Origin: Desulfosporosinus metallidurans
GTDB taxonomy: Bacteria; Bacillota; Desulfitobacteriia; Desulfitobacteriales; Desulfitobacteriaceae
Assembly (NCBI RefSeq): GCF_001936615.1
Contig: NZ_MLBF01000002.1
Span: 208,391 to 272,390, forward strand
Reading direction: 5' to 3'
DNA length: 64,000 nucleotides
Shown one piece after another: positions 53,232 through 62,973 of this stretch. The position numbers and the translations under genes were made by a program. The notes beneath the pieces were generated by a model. It was not told the DNA's origin. It worked only from the letters and a program-made list of their open reading frames with translations, and searched no databases. Position 1 is the stretch's first letter; each line of letters opens with the position of its first letter.

Positions 53232-53882
53232 CTATTTGTTAAGGTCCCGTCGTTCAGCTGTTGTGATATAAATGACATTTTCCCCGATATTTGTTGCATG
53301 ATCAGCAATCCGTTCGAGATAGCGACCTACAAAAGTCAGGTACATGCCTTGATCTAAGATTTCAGGTTTGTCGGACATGATGACTAAGAGATCACGTACG
53401 ACTTGTTTATACAGATGGTCAACTTCGTCATCCTTTACAGCCAGACCATGTGCGAGTTCCATGTCCTCGTTACTATAAGCTTCCAGCCCTTGCCTCATCA
53501 TTTCCAGCGCCTTTTCAGCCATTAGTGGAATATCCACAAGGGGTTTACATATAGGTCCCTCAATTCTTCGCACTACCTTTGCAATGTCAATTGACAAATC
53601 TCCCATCCTTTCGAGATCGGTGGAAATTTTCATAGCCGAAATAATTTTTCGTAAATCTTTGGCAACCGGCTGCTGCGTGGCAATTAAACGCACACATTCA
53701 TCGTCAATCTTCTGTTCAAAATCATTGACCTTTTGATCCTCAGCAATCCAATATTCTGCCTGAGTCCGTTCCAAGGAAATAAGACTTTGCATACATCCTT
53801 GTAAAATCCTTGCGACTTCGTTACCCATCTCTTTAAGTAACTCTATCAAACCCAACTGTCCTTCATTTAGAGACTGACGCAT
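53232..53882 (-). CDS. phoU: Phosphate signalling protein PhoU
   Basis: 216 aa, two PhoU repeats: QKIDDECVRLIATQQPVAKDLRKIISAMKISTDLERMGDLSIDIAKVVRR and VGRYLERIADHATNIGENVIYI. Metal-binding E/D motifs are intact. PhoU links phosphate status to the PstSCAB transporter and PhoR. AAGGAGG lies before the ATG. The usual upstream pstB is present only as a relic (53899-54066). Confidence 0.95.
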   Translation of the reverse strand: MRQSLNEGQLGLIELLKEMGNEVARILQGCMQSLISLERTQAEYWIAEDQKVNDFEQKIDDECVRLIATQQPVAKDLRKIISAMKISTDLERMGDLSIDIAKVVRRIEGPICKPLVDIPLMAEKALEMMRQGLEAYSNEDMELAHGLAVKDDEVDHLYKQVVRDLLVIMSDKPEILDQGMYLTFVGRYLERIADHATNIGENVIYITTAERRDLNK

Positions 53883-53898
53883 TCCTTAACCTCCTTCA

Positions 53899-54066
53899 TT
53901 ATTCAAAATGACCTGAACTGTAGTCTTCCGAACGTTTATCCTTTGGATTGGTAAAGATCTTCGAATCCAGATCATAGATACTTTCGCCATGCAAAGCAAT
54001 TTTTCCTTTTACTTTTGATCCTAGCATGATTTCATGAATACGATTAATTCAGCGGACACAAGTAGA
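53899..54066 (-). pseudogene. pstB: Relic of pstB (phosphate ABC transporter ATPase), internally deleted
   Basis: Reading on the minus strand from 54066: STCVR-stop-INRIHEIMLGSKVKGKIALHGESIYDLDS, then directly [20 protein letters not shown]-stop at 53899. The first part matches the segment after the PstB Walker A (KSTLLRxLNRM... GEILLDGxNIYD); the second matches the PstB C-terminus ([21 protein letters not shown]). Everything between, including Walker B and the signature motif, is deleted, and there is a stop. A 42-codon frame from ATG 54027 is open but lacks a good ribosome binding site. It sits in the normal pstB position, ahead of phoU. Confidence 0.72.
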
Positions 54067-54192
54067 TCATTGAGTCAATTACCTCAGTGTTTAAGTTTAT
54101 GTTTAATGGCAACATTTAATGTGTAAGGTTAAAAGGAATTAATAAAATCTATGTCGAATAATTTACTAATATACTTTAGTGAGGTGTCATAA

Positions 54193-54807
54193 GTGTTTGA
54201 TGAAACGATAGAACCCATTGATACGTGTGGATGTGGCGATACAGGTTATTTGACAACCCGAACCATTCCCATTGATTTGAACCATGGCGTAGGGCACATA
54301 GATAAAGTTCCGGTCTATCACTGTCGTTCCACAGACTGTCAGGAATTCACTCTACCACCCATCGTTTCGCGCCGCCTTGAGGCTATTGCGGAACAAATGG
54401 AGGATTCACTAGCAAGGGAAGCCGTATATACCTGGGAAACCCATCAAAAAGCGTCGTCGCTTGACCCATTTCAACCGACAAATGAACATGCCCTTTTACA
54501 GTCTTTTACCCTTCAGTTTGCAAACCGAAAGTATGCAGATGCCCATGTAGTACTGATCATACCCAGCCAAGCTATCTTCCTTCGGAGTACGATCGAAGAC
54601 GAGGAATATTACCTTTTACAGTACGAACCTGAAGCGCATACGGACGGAACATGGTTCTCCTTTCTGAAATTTTACTATGAGGAATCAGAACTAACCTACG
54701 AAGATTTCCTTGAATGGTCAGAAGATGGACACCTTAAAGAAATTGGACGCATTACCCTTGAAGAAGTAGAGGATGCACTGATCGATGAGTTTGGGGACTG
54801 GACGTAA
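54193..54807 (+). CDS. Protein with N-terminal YgiT/MqsA-like zinc-finger motif
   Basis: 204 aa, GTG start behind GAGGTG. Cys residues in DTCGCGDTGYL and YHCRSTDCQEFTLPP give a CxC...CxxxxC site of the YgiT type. The remaining 160 residues (LLQSFTLQFANRKYADAHVVLIIPSQAIFLRSTIEDEEYYLLQ) are acidic and unknown. YgiT modules are known as antitoxins, but no toxin partner is adjacent, so this is not called a toxin-antitoxin gene. Confidence 0.72.
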   Translation: MFDETIEPIDTCGCGDTGYLTTRTIPIDLNHGVGHIDKVPVYHCRSTDCQEFTLPPIVSRRLEAIAEQMEDSLAREAVYTWETHQKASSLDPFQPTNEHALLQSFTLQFANRKYADAHVVLIIPSQAIFLRSTIEDEEYYLLQYEPEAHTDGTWFSFLKFYYEESELTYEDFLEWSEDGHLKEIGRITLEEVEDALIDEFGDWT

Positions 54808-54808
54808 G

Positions 54809-54850
54809 AAAGCGGCGTGAGTACGAATGCACCTACTCACGCCGCTTTTC
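54809..54850 (+). terminator. Terminator of the zinc-finger gene
   Basis: AAAGCGGCGTGAGT and ACTCACGCCGCTTT form a 14-bp stem; a short T-run follows. Confidence 0.8.
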
Positions 54851-54854
54851 TGTT

Positions 54855-54935
54855 GCATGCAAGTTATGCAAGTTGTATGCAAGTTGGGGACGGTTCTTGC
54901 ACTTGCATCGTTCGCTCACGCCACATTAGCTATTA
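54855..54935. repeat. REP-like segment with repeated ATGCAAGTT and a GGGGACGGTTC core
   Basis: Three copies of ATGCAAGTT in close order (54856-54890) run into GGGGACGGTTCTTGCACTTG. Cores with GGGACGGTTC are found at many intergenic sites in Firmicutes genomes and near REP-associated transposases. No transposase gene is adjacent. Confidence 0.55.
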
Positions 54936-54971
54936 TCTTCAGTGATGCAAAAACGCTTCGTGATCGCTAGT

Positions 54972-57155
54972 TTATTTTTTCTTGCCCCCATGATGTTTTT
55001 TCTTGCCCTTGTGGATTAGGTTATCGGAGCTCCTCGAATAGCGTCCCTTATCCTTTTCTGGAACACCCTCGCTCTGTACCTCTTTGCTTCTCGCACTCTT
55101 GTAAGGTGTTTCAACACTCCGTGCATCGTTGTAGCGTCCCGCTTTGCCGGGTGCACCTTTGGATGACGATGATTCTGCACTCCGGACATCCTTGAATCTC
55201 GACTCTTTACCTTGCACAACTTTATGTGGTGCTTCTTTACCCTGTGCAACTTTGTAAGGCGTTTCTTTGCCCAGTGCACCTTTGCTCTTCATGCCCGAGC
55301 GTCTCGGTCGTCCCTTGCTTGACTTACTATCTTCTTCATTCTGATCTGCCCGCAAAAACTTTTTGGGCCGAATTAGACATTTCGGCCCGAACCCGATCAA
55401 ATCTTCACGGTGGGCTAAGCGTAATGCTTCTAGCACTAAGCCATAGTTTTTAGGATTCCGATACTGAATCAGAGCCCTCTGCATCGCCTTCTCATGCAGG
55501 CTTCGCGGGATATAAACTGGCTCCATGGTATGGGGATCTAAACCGGTGTAGTACATGCAGGTAGAAAGGGTTCCCGGCGTCGGGATAAAATCCTGGACCT
55601 GTTCTGGATTAACACCCATATCTCGGACATATTCCGCCAATTCTACGGCCTCTTTCAGGGTACTTCCCGGGTGAGAAGACATCAAATAGGGGACAAGGTA
55701 TTGTTTTTTCCCTAGTTCTTCATTCGCCGCATGAAACAGCTTTACAAATTCCTCATACACGGCTTTTCCAGGTTTCCCCATACGTCGTAGAACTTCATCA
55801 CTGACATGTTCTGGCGCGACTTTTAATTGGCCGCTGACATGATGTTCACAAAGCTCACGAATGAATCTCGAATTCCGATCCGCTAAAACTGCATCATAAC
55901 GGATACCGGACCGGACGAACACCTTCTTTACCTTCGGTAAGCTACGAAGACGGCGCAAGAGGTCCAAGTATTCCTCATGATCATTCTCGAGTTTATCACA
56001 TGGTTCAGGAAACAGGCATTGCCGATGTGAACAAGCTCCCCTATTTAATTGAGCTTTACACGCCGGGCGGCGAAAGTTGGCGGTCGGCCCTCCCACATCA
56101 TGGATATATCCTTTAAAGCGGGAATTCCAAGTCATTTGCTCAGCTTCCCGAAGAATTGATTCGGCACTTCGGCTTTGAATGATCCGCCCCTGATGAAACG
56201 TCAACGCACAAAAAGAGCATGAGCCATAACATCCTCTCACACTGGTTAAGCTAAACTCCACTTCTTCAATTGCTGGGACTCCCCCTTGCTCTTCATAAGA
56301 CGGATGATACGTTCCCATAAAAGGCAGGGCATATATGGCATCCATTTCTGCTTGCGTCAAGGGAAGTGAGGGCCGGTTTTGTAGTACCCCTTTGCGTCCA
56401 TGGGATTGATACATTGGTTTCCCCCGCAAAGGGTCCTGTTGGTTATATTGCACCCAAAAAGCCTCAGCATATTTTTTCTTATCCGATATAACGTCATTGA
56501 AAGTTGGAAGAACTAAGGTATCTTGCGGCACAATATCCCCAGATAAGGGTACCATGGTTCCCCTCACATCCGTAATCTGATCTACCATCTCTCCGTTATT
56601 CAGACGTTCGGCTACTTCAACAATCGATTTTTCACCCATCCCAAAGACCAGTAAATCAGCTTGACTATCTAATAGTATAGATCGCCTAACATCATTACTC
56701 CAGTAGTCATAATGCGCAAAACGTCTTAAGGAAGCCTCAATACCCCCTATAATGACAGGAACACCCGGAAGTGCTTCTCTCACCCGATTCGAATAAACAA
56801 CTGTTGTTCGATCTGGACGAAGCCCCGACTTTCCTCCAGGAGAATATGCATCCTTATGCCGTTTCTTTTTGGCTGCAGTATAGTGATTAACCATTGAATC
56901 GAGATTCCCCCCGGTAATCATACAAGCCAAGCGGGGTTTCCCCATCACTCGAAAATCTTGGAGATCTTTCCAATTAGGCTGGGCTAAAATTCCCACGCGA
57001 AAACCACTCTTTTCCAAAACACGAGCAATGATAGCAACCCCAAAACTAGGATGATCCACATAAGCATCCCCTGTTACCAGGAGAAAATCCAGTTCATCCC
57101 AGCCAACGGCCTCCATGTCCATCCGATTCATGGGTAAAAAATTCCGTATACGCAT
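54972..57155 (-). CDS. ygiQ: YgiQ-family radical SAM protein
   Basis: 727 aa from ATG 57155 behind AAAGGTGAG. N-terminal UPF0313 domain [39 protein letters not shown]; radical SAM cluster [17 protein letters not shown] near residue 315. The last 110 residues (from about 620) are a basic, disordered tail with imperfect decapeptide repeats ([50 protein letters not shown]). The role of YgiQ is unknown; some tRNA or protein modification is likely. Confidence 0.9.
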   Translation of the reverse strand: MRIRNFLPMNRMDMEAVGWDELDFLLVTGDAYVDHPSFGVAIIARVLEKSGFRVGILAQPNWKDLQDFRVMGKPRLACMITGGNLDSMVNHYTAAKKKRHKDAYSPGGKSGLRPDRTTVVYSNRVREALPGVPVIIGGIEASLRRFAHYDYWSNDVRRSILLDSQADLLVFGMGEKSIVEVAERLNNGEMVDQITDVRGTMVPLSGDIVPQDTLVLPTFNDVISDKKKYAEAFWVQYNQQDPLRGKPMYQSHGRKGVLQNRPSLPLTQAEMDAIYALPFMGTYHPSYEEQGGVPAIEEVEFSLTSVRGCYGSCSFCALTFHQGRIIQSRSAESILREAEQMTWNSRFKGYIHDVGGPTANFRRPACKAQLNRGACSHRQCLFPEPCDKLENDHEEYLDLLRRLRSLPKVKKVFVRSGIRYDAVLADRNSRFIRELCEHHVSGQLKVAPEHVSDEVLRRMGKPGKAVYEEFVKLFHAANEELGKKQYLVPYLMSSHPGSTLKEAVELAEYVRDMGVNPEQVQDFIPTPGTLSTCMYYTGLDPHTMEPVYIPRSLHEKAMQRALIQYRNPKNYGLVLEALRLAHREDLIGFGPKCLIRPKKFLRADQNEEDSKSSKGRPRRSGMKSKGALGKETPYKVAQGKEAPHKVVQGKESRFKDVRSAESSSSKGAPGKAGRYNDARSVETPYKSARSKEVQSEGVPEKDKGRYSRSSDNLIHKGKKKHHGGKKK

Positions 57156-57189
57156 ATTCTCACCTTTCTGCTGAAGCCTCAACCCCTCT

Positions 57190-57681
57190 TTATCGAAAGT
57201 TGATAAACTGTAGTTCGATACCAAAATCCTCTTTTCGCAATAAAGCAATAGCAGCTTGTAAGTCATCTTTGTTCTTACCTGTCACTCGAATCTCATCCCC
57301 TTGGATTGAACTAGCCACTTTTAGTTTACTGTCTTTAAGCACCTTATTAATTAGCTTTGATTTTTCTTGGGCAATCCCCTGTACAAGCTTTACCTCCTGA
57401 CGGACAGTGTCCCCTGCAGCTGATTGAGACTTACCGTATTCTAAAGCTCGCAAAGAAATTCCTCTCTTGACCAATTTACTTTCAAGTATGTCCACAACAT
57501 TGGTCAATTTAAAATCATCATCAGAAATGAGAACAATCTTGTCCTCTTCGAGCTTAATGGCTGATTTACTGTTCTTGAAATCAAATCGCTGCACGAGCTC
57601 TTTCTGGGCCTGTTGAACTGCATTTGTTACCTCAGGCATATCCACCTTAGAAACAATATCAAATGAAGAATCTTTAGCCAA
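57190..57681 (-). CDS. yajQ: YajQ-family nucleotide-binding protein (UPF0234)
   Basis: 163 aa from the TTG at 57681, the normal family length ([28 protein letters not shown]). Conserved ending [26 protein letters not shown]. Members bind nucleotides or c-di-GMP in some bacteria; the function here is unknown. Between rodZ and ygiQ on one strand with short gaps. Confidence 0.93.
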   Translation of the reverse strand: MAKDSSFDIVSKVDMPEVTNAVQQAQKELVQRFDFKNSKSAIKLEEDKIVLISDDDFKLTNVVDILESKLVKRGISLRALEYGKSQSAAGDTVRQEVKLVQGIAQEKSKLINKVLKDSKLKVASSIQGDEIRVTGKNKDDLQAAIALLRKEDFGIELQFINFR

Positions 57682-57701
57682 AATCAAACGCTCCTTTATA
57701 A

Positions 57702-58478
57702 CTATAGTGATTTTAACATGTCTGGAGTTAAGACAACGTTACGCAGAACTTCCCCGGACTTCCCTAAGGTCGGCAAGGCTTTGCCGTTTAACGTGACAGA
57801 AAGACCTCCTGCATTTCCGACCGAGACTAGTTCAATTTTACTTGCTCCTTTAACCTCTTTACTTGTTCCGGAGGCAAACGTTCCCTGAAACGAAGGCTGG
57901 CCGTCAACTTGAACGACAATCCAACAGGGTTGTGTGAAAACCAGTTGCGCAGTTAAGCCATCTTGCGTAGCCGCTACAACATTTGATGGAGAACTTTGTG
58001 ACGCGGGAACACTTGGCGTAGGGACACTCGGCGCAGGGGCAGATGTCTCTGTTTTTGGTGCGCTCGGCAGGGGAGCAGTGTATGGTGTTTCTGCAATCTT
58101 TTCATGGGACTGTGTCCAGTATGAGATCCCAAAGACTAACCCAATTGCCACGGCTGCCATAATCCCGACTTTCACTGGTCTAACCCACAAGGGGCGGGAT
58201 TTTATCATCGGCATTTGAGGGCGTATTTGAAGCGTTCCAGCCTCCGGCGTCAAAGTAGGGTTATAGAGTGCAATAATTTCATCCGGATTTAAGCCCAGTT
58301 GTTTAGAGTAGGTCCGTAAATACCCCTTAGCATAAGTAGTTCCGGGAAGTATTTCATACTCCTCCGCCTCTAGGGCCTGAATATAGCGAACGCGAATCTT
58401 CGTTATTTCCTCAGTGTAGGTTAAGCTCCATTGTTTTTCTTCACGTGCGGCCCGGAGCATTTGCCCTTCTCCTGCCAT
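57702..58478 (-). CDS. rodZ: RodZ-like protein
   Basis: 258 aa. N-terminal HTH ([56 protein letters not shown]), one span near residue 115 ([17 protein letters not shown]), a Pro/Ser/Ala-rich linker ([15 protein letters not shown]) and a C-terminal DUF4115 beta domain. RodZ anchors MreB to the membrane and sets cell shape. It follows ymfK, the Bacillus order (ymfM). Confidence 0.92.
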   Translation of the reverse strand: MAGEGQMLRAAREEKQWSLTYTEEITKIRVRYIQALEAEEYEILPGTTYAKGYLRTYSKQLGLNPDEIIALYNPTLTPEAGTLQIRPQMPMIKSRPLWVRPVKVGIMAAVAIGLVFGISYWTQSHEKIAETPYTAPLPSAPKTETSAPAPSVPTPSVPASQSSPSNVVAATQDGLTAQLVFTQPCWIVVQVDGQPSFQGTFASGTSKEVKGASKIELVSVGNAGGLSVTLNGKALPTLGKSGEVLRNVVLTPDMLKSL

Positions 58479-58497
58479 TGTAACGACCCCCTTTTAT

Positions 58498-59283
58498 TCA
58501 ACTCAATTCAAAGGATGAAAAACTCATAGCGATATCCTCAATCCGAATCACATCATTTTCATCATGGCGGATTTCGATAATAAAATCAAAGTCTACGTTC
58601 AAACGTCCATCTCGAATAAAAACATCAGGGTGTTCAATAATCTTAAGCGTTGGCATTTGTAATACTCTTTCGAGTAAAGACCAATGTGCTTCATTCCCTC
58701 GAGTTGTACTCGTAATTCCATCAATCAGAAAAATGTTATTATCTGACTCATCCAGTAATAATTCGGTTCGTAATGTTTGACGAATAATGGTCGACGACAA
58801 CAAAATCCATCGTTTGTTGGCATACACACAGGCTGCAATAGCTGCTTCAGTTTTACCCACGCGCGGCATTCCCCGTATCCCTATGATTCGATTGCCGCCT
58901 TCTAGTAAAGTATCTCCCAAAAAGTCAACAAGAACACCTAATTCTTCACGAATAAATCGGTAAGTTGGCGGATTAATCTCTGCCATGTCCAACCGCTTGC
59001 CATGTCGCAAGGCGATCCGATCCAACAAAGTAGGGATGCGAAACGCCGTAACTTTGATGGCTTCCACTTCATTCAGGGCTTCATGCAACGCTCTTATTTT
59101 AGCATCTGATTGTACCTCTAACAAAAGCCCCCGCCGTGTCTGTCCAATTCCCGTGACTGTCAAAATATTAAGGTCTAGCATTCCAAGGAGTGTCGTCACG
59201 GCTCCGAGTAATCCCGGTTTATTTTGCTGAATATCGTACTCCAAATAAAGCTGATTTTCCGCCTGGTTGGGCCACCTTTTCAT
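58498..59283 (-). CDS. ymfK: YmfK-like protein (DUF3388)
   Basis: 261 aa from ATG 59283 behind GGAGTG. An N-terminal ACT-like part (YLEYDIQQNKPGLLGAVTTLLGMLDLNILTV) and a P-loop-like GIRGMPRVGKTEAAIAA at residue 137. Conserved next to spoIIIE and rodZ in Bacillus, function unknown. Its start overlaps mnmH by about 65 bases. Confidence 0.85.
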   Translation of the reverse strand: MKRWPNQAENQLYLEYDIQQNKPGLLGAVTTLLGMLDLNILTVTGIGQTRRGLLLEVQSDAKIRALHEALNEVEAIKVTAFRIPTLLDRIALRHGKRLDMAEINPPTYRFIREELGVLVDFLGDTLLEGGNRIIGIRGMPRVGKTEAAIAACVYANKRWILLSSTIIRQTLRTELLLDESDNNIFLIDGITSTTRGNEAHWSLLERVLQMPTLKIIEHPDVFIRDGRLNVDFDFIIEIRHDENDVIRIEDIAMSFSSFELS

Positions 59284-60301
59284 CAAGATAGCACTCCAAC
59301 TCCCTTAACGCCTTCAAAGGCTCTTCATAATTCAAATAAAAGGTGTACTCTGAAGTCGGTTCATTGGGATAAGCATATAGTTTATCATAGTACTCCACAA
59401 GTAGCCGCTTTGTAAACACATCCAACTGGCCTGTTTCTAACAGGGTCCGTAATTCTCCAACTTTGACATGCCCCAAGGTTTTAATCAGTCTCAACAAAGC
59501 AACTTCAATTTCCTGAAGTGCATTGGGCACAGCGGTATACTCTTTCAACAGACGTTGTACCCTATTTTCCAAAGAGTCATAATGGAGCATTTGAGTACCT
59601 TCTTGCATTGCTGTAAAGAAACTAGTCGGTAACGTTACTCTTCCGATTCGTTTACTCTCACATTCTACAATAATATAAGGAAATTTGCTTAATAATTCAA
59701 GTTCCTCATACAATAATCCTTCAAATTTCTTCTGAGATGGTGGATCCCCTAGGCCCATGGCGCCAAATACTGACCCTCTATTATTAGCGAGTTTCTCTAA
59801 GTCAATCGCGGGATATCCATCAGCACGCAACTGTCCCAAAAGCTCAGTCTTTCCAACCCCTGTATTTCCACGAAGCACCACAACTTGAAAGGGAAGTTTA
59901 TTTTTGAAGAAGTCAACCACTTGATTGCGATAGGCTTTATACCCTCCCTGTAAACGGTAAACAGGAATACCCATTAATTCCACAACTGAGGCGAGAGATT
60001 TACTCCGCATCCCGCCTCTCCAACAAAAAAGAACGAGCGGGCCTTTTCTTGAAAGTTGCTCCACCTTTTTGACTAAGTCCGGAAGTTTCGGACTGATGAT
60101 GCGCAAACCCTGTTCGCGAGCCAGATTTGGAGAAAATTGTGTGTATGTTGTGCCAACTTCAGCACGTTCATTGTTATCTAATAGAGGAAGATTGACAGAA
60201 CCTGGTATCGTTGCTTCAGCAAATTCCCCTTCTGAGCGTACATCGACAAGAATTGGATGGTCTAGAGACTTAAGTTCTTCTACATTAATTTCCTTAATCA
60301 T
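59219..60301 (-). CDS. mnmH: tRNA 2-selenouridine synthase MnmH/SelU
   Basis: 360 aa from ATG 60301. An N-terminal rhodanese domain (HPILVDVRSEGEFAEATIPGSVNLPL) with active site FCWRGGMRSKSLA (Cys near residue 93), then a P-loop domain VVLRGNTGVGKTELL. It swaps sulfur for selenium at U34 of certain tRNAs using selenophosphate. Its presence implies that the organism makes selenophosphate (SelD elsewhere). It is the first gene of the ymfK-rodZ-yajQ-ygiQ cluster. Confidence 0.94.
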   Translation of the reverse strand: MIKEINVEELKSLDHPILVDVRSEGEFAEATIPGSVNLPLLDNNERAEVGTTYTQFSPNLAREQGLRIISPKLPDLVKKVEQLSRKGPLVLFCWRGGMRSKSLASVVELMGIPVYRLQGGYKAYRNQVVDFFKNKLPFQVVVLRGNTGVGKTELLGQLRADGYPAIDLEKLANNRGSVFGAMGLGDPPSQKKFEGLLYEELELLSKFPYIIVECESKRIGRVTLPTSFFTAMQEGTQMLHYDSLENRVQRLLKEYTAVPNALQEIEVALLRLIKTLGHVKVGELRTLLETGQLDVFTKRLLVEYYDKLYAYPNEPTSEYTFYLNYEEPLKALRELECYLDEKVAQPGGKSALFGVRYSAK

Positions 60302-60375
60302 TGCTAAAGTTATTCCTTCCAAACTAGGTCATATTCTTTACTTCTTATCATAAATCTTACTGCTACATTATGCAA

Positions 60376-62751
60376 CTAATGTGCAACATCATCGATCCAC
60401 TGACCATATTTGAGTTCAAATTGTCCTCTTGTCATTAAAACCTCGCGAGGTTTAGAGCCTTCGTATCCTCCGACTACCCCTTTCCCCTCGAGAAAATCCA
60501 TCAAACGGGCTGCTCGAGTATACCCAATACGTAAGCGGCGCTGTATAAGAGAGACAGACGCTGTTCCGCTTTCAATGAAAAGTTGAGCAGCCTGATAGAA
60601 GAGTTCGTCTTCCATCTCTTCCTTTTGGGTACTCCCAATATCCATGTTAGGAATCTCTTGGTACTCAGGTTTCGCCTGAAATTGCAAGTATTCAACCACG
60701 TTTTCCACTTCTTTATCCCCCAAATAACACCCCTGCACACGTAGTGGCTTACTTGCACCCATAGGATAATAAAGCATATCCCCACGTCCTAGTAGTTTCT
60801 CGGCCCCGTTCATATCCAAAATCGTCCTAGAATCCGTTTGAGAGGAAACTGCAAAGGCAATTCTGGAAGGAATATTTGCTTTAATTAAACCAGTAATTAC
60901 GTCAACCGATGGGCGTTGGGTCGCAACGATCAGATGTATCCCAGCAGCTCGAGCCATTTGTGCCAAGCGACAGATCGCATCCTCGACTTCACCAGGTGCC
61001 ACCATCATCAAATCGGCCAACTCGTCGATTATCACCACTACATACGGTAACGGAGGATGCTCATCCGTCTTATCTTGAGAACGAAGAAAGTTATAGCGGA
61101 CAATATCTCTCACACCGGAAGCTGCAAACAATTCATATCGTGTTTCCATTTCCGTCACAATCCATTTTAAAGCACCTGCCGCCTTTCTAGGATCCGTTAC
61201 TACGGGTGCAATTAAATGTGGAATCCCATTATAGTTTGCCAATTCAACCATCTTAGGGTCAACTAATAAGAACTTCACTTCATCTGGGCGTGCTTTAAAC
61301 AATATGCTGTGAATAAGTGTGTTTATACATACAGATTTTCCCGAGCCAGTGGCGCCTGCAATCAGAAGATGCGGCATTCTCGTCAAATCAGCGATCACAG
61401 GGATTCCCGTAATGTCTTTACCTAAACACAAAGCCAATTTACTCGAAGTCCCCTGATATTCAGGCGTTTCTAGAACTTCTCTAAAATGTACCATAGCGAT
61501 TTCTTTGTTGGGCACCTCGATCCCTACGACTGATTTTCCAGGAATGGGCGCCTCAATCCGCACATCAGCAGAAGCCAAACTTAAAGCAATATCATCAGCC
61601 AGATTTGTTATTTTACTCACTTTTACACCTGGAGCAGGTTGCGCTTCATAACGTGTAATCGCAGGCCCTTGAGTGACCTGAGTCACTTTTATCTTGACTC
61701 CAAAACTGCCCAACGTTTCTTCTAAAATTTTTACATTATCCGCCAAATCCTTATTAAGTCTGGGATTTTTAATTTTCATTGATTTATTTAACAACGTGAC
61801 TTGAGGAAGTTGATAATTTCCATCCTCACGAGTCTGACGAGAAATGGGTGTACTAGTCACTTTTCCCGGTGAAATAATTGTATTTGAATTCATTCCACTT
61901 GTCATCTTCTCAAAGCCTAACTGTCCTTTTGGGGGAAAGTCAGCCCCATTAGCTTCGGTTGGAAGTTCGTTCTGATCTTCTAAGGTTTTGATGACTAGCG
62001 GCCGATCTACTACATCAGGATCTAGAGGAGACGAAAATCCCTTCGATAAAGTGCTCTTTTTCTTTTTTATTTTAGCATCAGCTTTTATATCCACTGGGTA
62101 AATGGGTTCATCATCACTGGCCTTTTCGCTATCAGAATTCCCTAAAACGTGCACAAAATCGACTATTTGATGTTTCATCCACTGTCCAGATTCTTTCCCA
62201 ACCTGACTGACTCCTTGTACTCCCTGAATTAAGGAACGATTCGTGATCAGCAAGGCTCCGATAAGCGAACCCATAATTAAGACAACGTAACTCCCTGGAA
62301 TGCCGAGCGTAGTTTTCAAGAGAATTGCAACCCCCGCACCAATTAGACCACCACCATGACCAAGCTGCCCTTCATGAAGCATATCTTCACGGGAAAATGC
62401 TTCTATACCAGGTAACTGAAGGTGGAGAACGCCGAGAAAAACAAGCCAGAGTAGGAGGACTCCCACAGCCTTCGATCCCAGACGGGGAGTTTGTTTGTTC
62501 ATAATCGTCAGACCCCAGGCACCCACCATTATGGGAATACAGACTCGTCCTCCCCCAGCTAACACAATTAAGAGATGCCTAATTTGTCCCCCAACCACGC
62601 CACTTCTGTCCGAGTAAAGCGTCACCATTCCCAAGCATGCCATTCCTATCACGAATACACCAATAACTTCATTCCTTATCGTCTCTTTAAGAGTCATAAT
62701 ACCCATATTCGCCTTTGTATTTAACTTGCGGCGTCTTTTGCCCTTCGCCAC
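60376..62751 (-). CDS. spoIIIE: DNA translocase FtsK/SpoIIIE
   Basis: 791 aa from the GTG at 62751 behind GGGGGA. Four N-terminal spans, a linker to about 310, then the motor: Walker A AGATGSGKSV, Walker B VVIIDELADLMM, and a C-terminal gamma domain (DELFYQAAQLFIESGTASVSLIQRRLRIGYTRAARLMDFLEGKGVVG). Pumps DNA into the forespore or past the septum. The neighbour tepA supports the spoIIIE assignment. Confidence 0.95.
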   Translation of the reverse strand: MAKGKRRRKLNTKANMGIMTLKETIRNEVIGVFVIGMACLGMVTLYSDRSGVVGGQIRHLLIVLAGGGRVCIPIMVGAWGLTIMNKQTPRLGSKAVGVLLLWLVFLGVLHLQLPGIEAFSREDMLHEGQLGHGGGLIGAGVAILLKTTLGIPGSYVVLIMGSLIGALLITNRSLIQGVQGVSQVGKESGQWMKHQIVDFVHVLGNSDSEKASDDEPIYPVDIKADAKIKKKKSTLSKGFSSPLDPDVVDRPLVIKTLEDQNELPTEANGADFPPKGQLGFEKMTSGMNSNTIISPGKVTSTPISRQTREDGNYQLPQVTLLNKSMKIKNPRLNKDLADNVKILEETLGSFGVKIKVTQVTQGPAITRYEAQPAPGVKVSKITNLADDIALSLASADVRIEAPIPGKSVVGIEVPNKEIAMVHFREVLETPEYQGTSSKLALCLGKDITGIPVIADLTRMPHLLIAGATGSGKSVCINTLIHSILFKARPDEVKFLLVDPKMVELANYNGIPHLIAPVVTDPRKAAGALKWIVTEMETRYELFAASGVRDIVRYNFLRSQDKTDEHPPLPYVVVIIDELADLMMVAPGEVEDAICRLAQMARAAGIHLIVATQRPSVDVITGLIKANIPSRIAFAVSSQTDSRTILDMNGAEKLLGRGDMLYYPMGASKPLRVQGCYLGDKEVENVVEYLQFQAKPEYQEIPNMDIGSTQKEEMEDELFYQAAQLFIESGTASVSLIQRRLRIGYTRAARLMDFLEGKGVVGGYEGSKPREVLMTRGQFELKYGQWIDDVAH

Positions 62752-62940
62752 AGACCAATCCCCCAAACCTTAATTTAATGAGTCTACAACATAATATAAG
62801 CTATATAAATTCCACAAAAAAAAGCGTTCTCCTTTTCATCCCGCAAAATTTGTGAAATAAACCTTGATTGTACCCAAGAAGACTCAAATCTATGAATTAT
62901 ACTTATGCCGTATTGTAAACCTATATTTCCTAATTAGTTT

Positions 62941-62963
62941 AAAAAAGCGGCTTTTCGCCGCTT
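62941..62963 (-). terminator. Terminator of tepA
   Basis: AAGCGGC and GCCGCTT enclose GAAAA; TTTTTT follows on the minus strand. Confidence 0.85.
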
Positions 62964-62973
62964 CTCTTCAATA

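Noticed and set aside
54193..54807. Toxin-antitoxin reading for the YgiT-like zinc-finger protein
   Set aside because: There is no toxin gene beside it and the protein is twice the length of a YgiT antitoxin, so only the finger similarity is kept.
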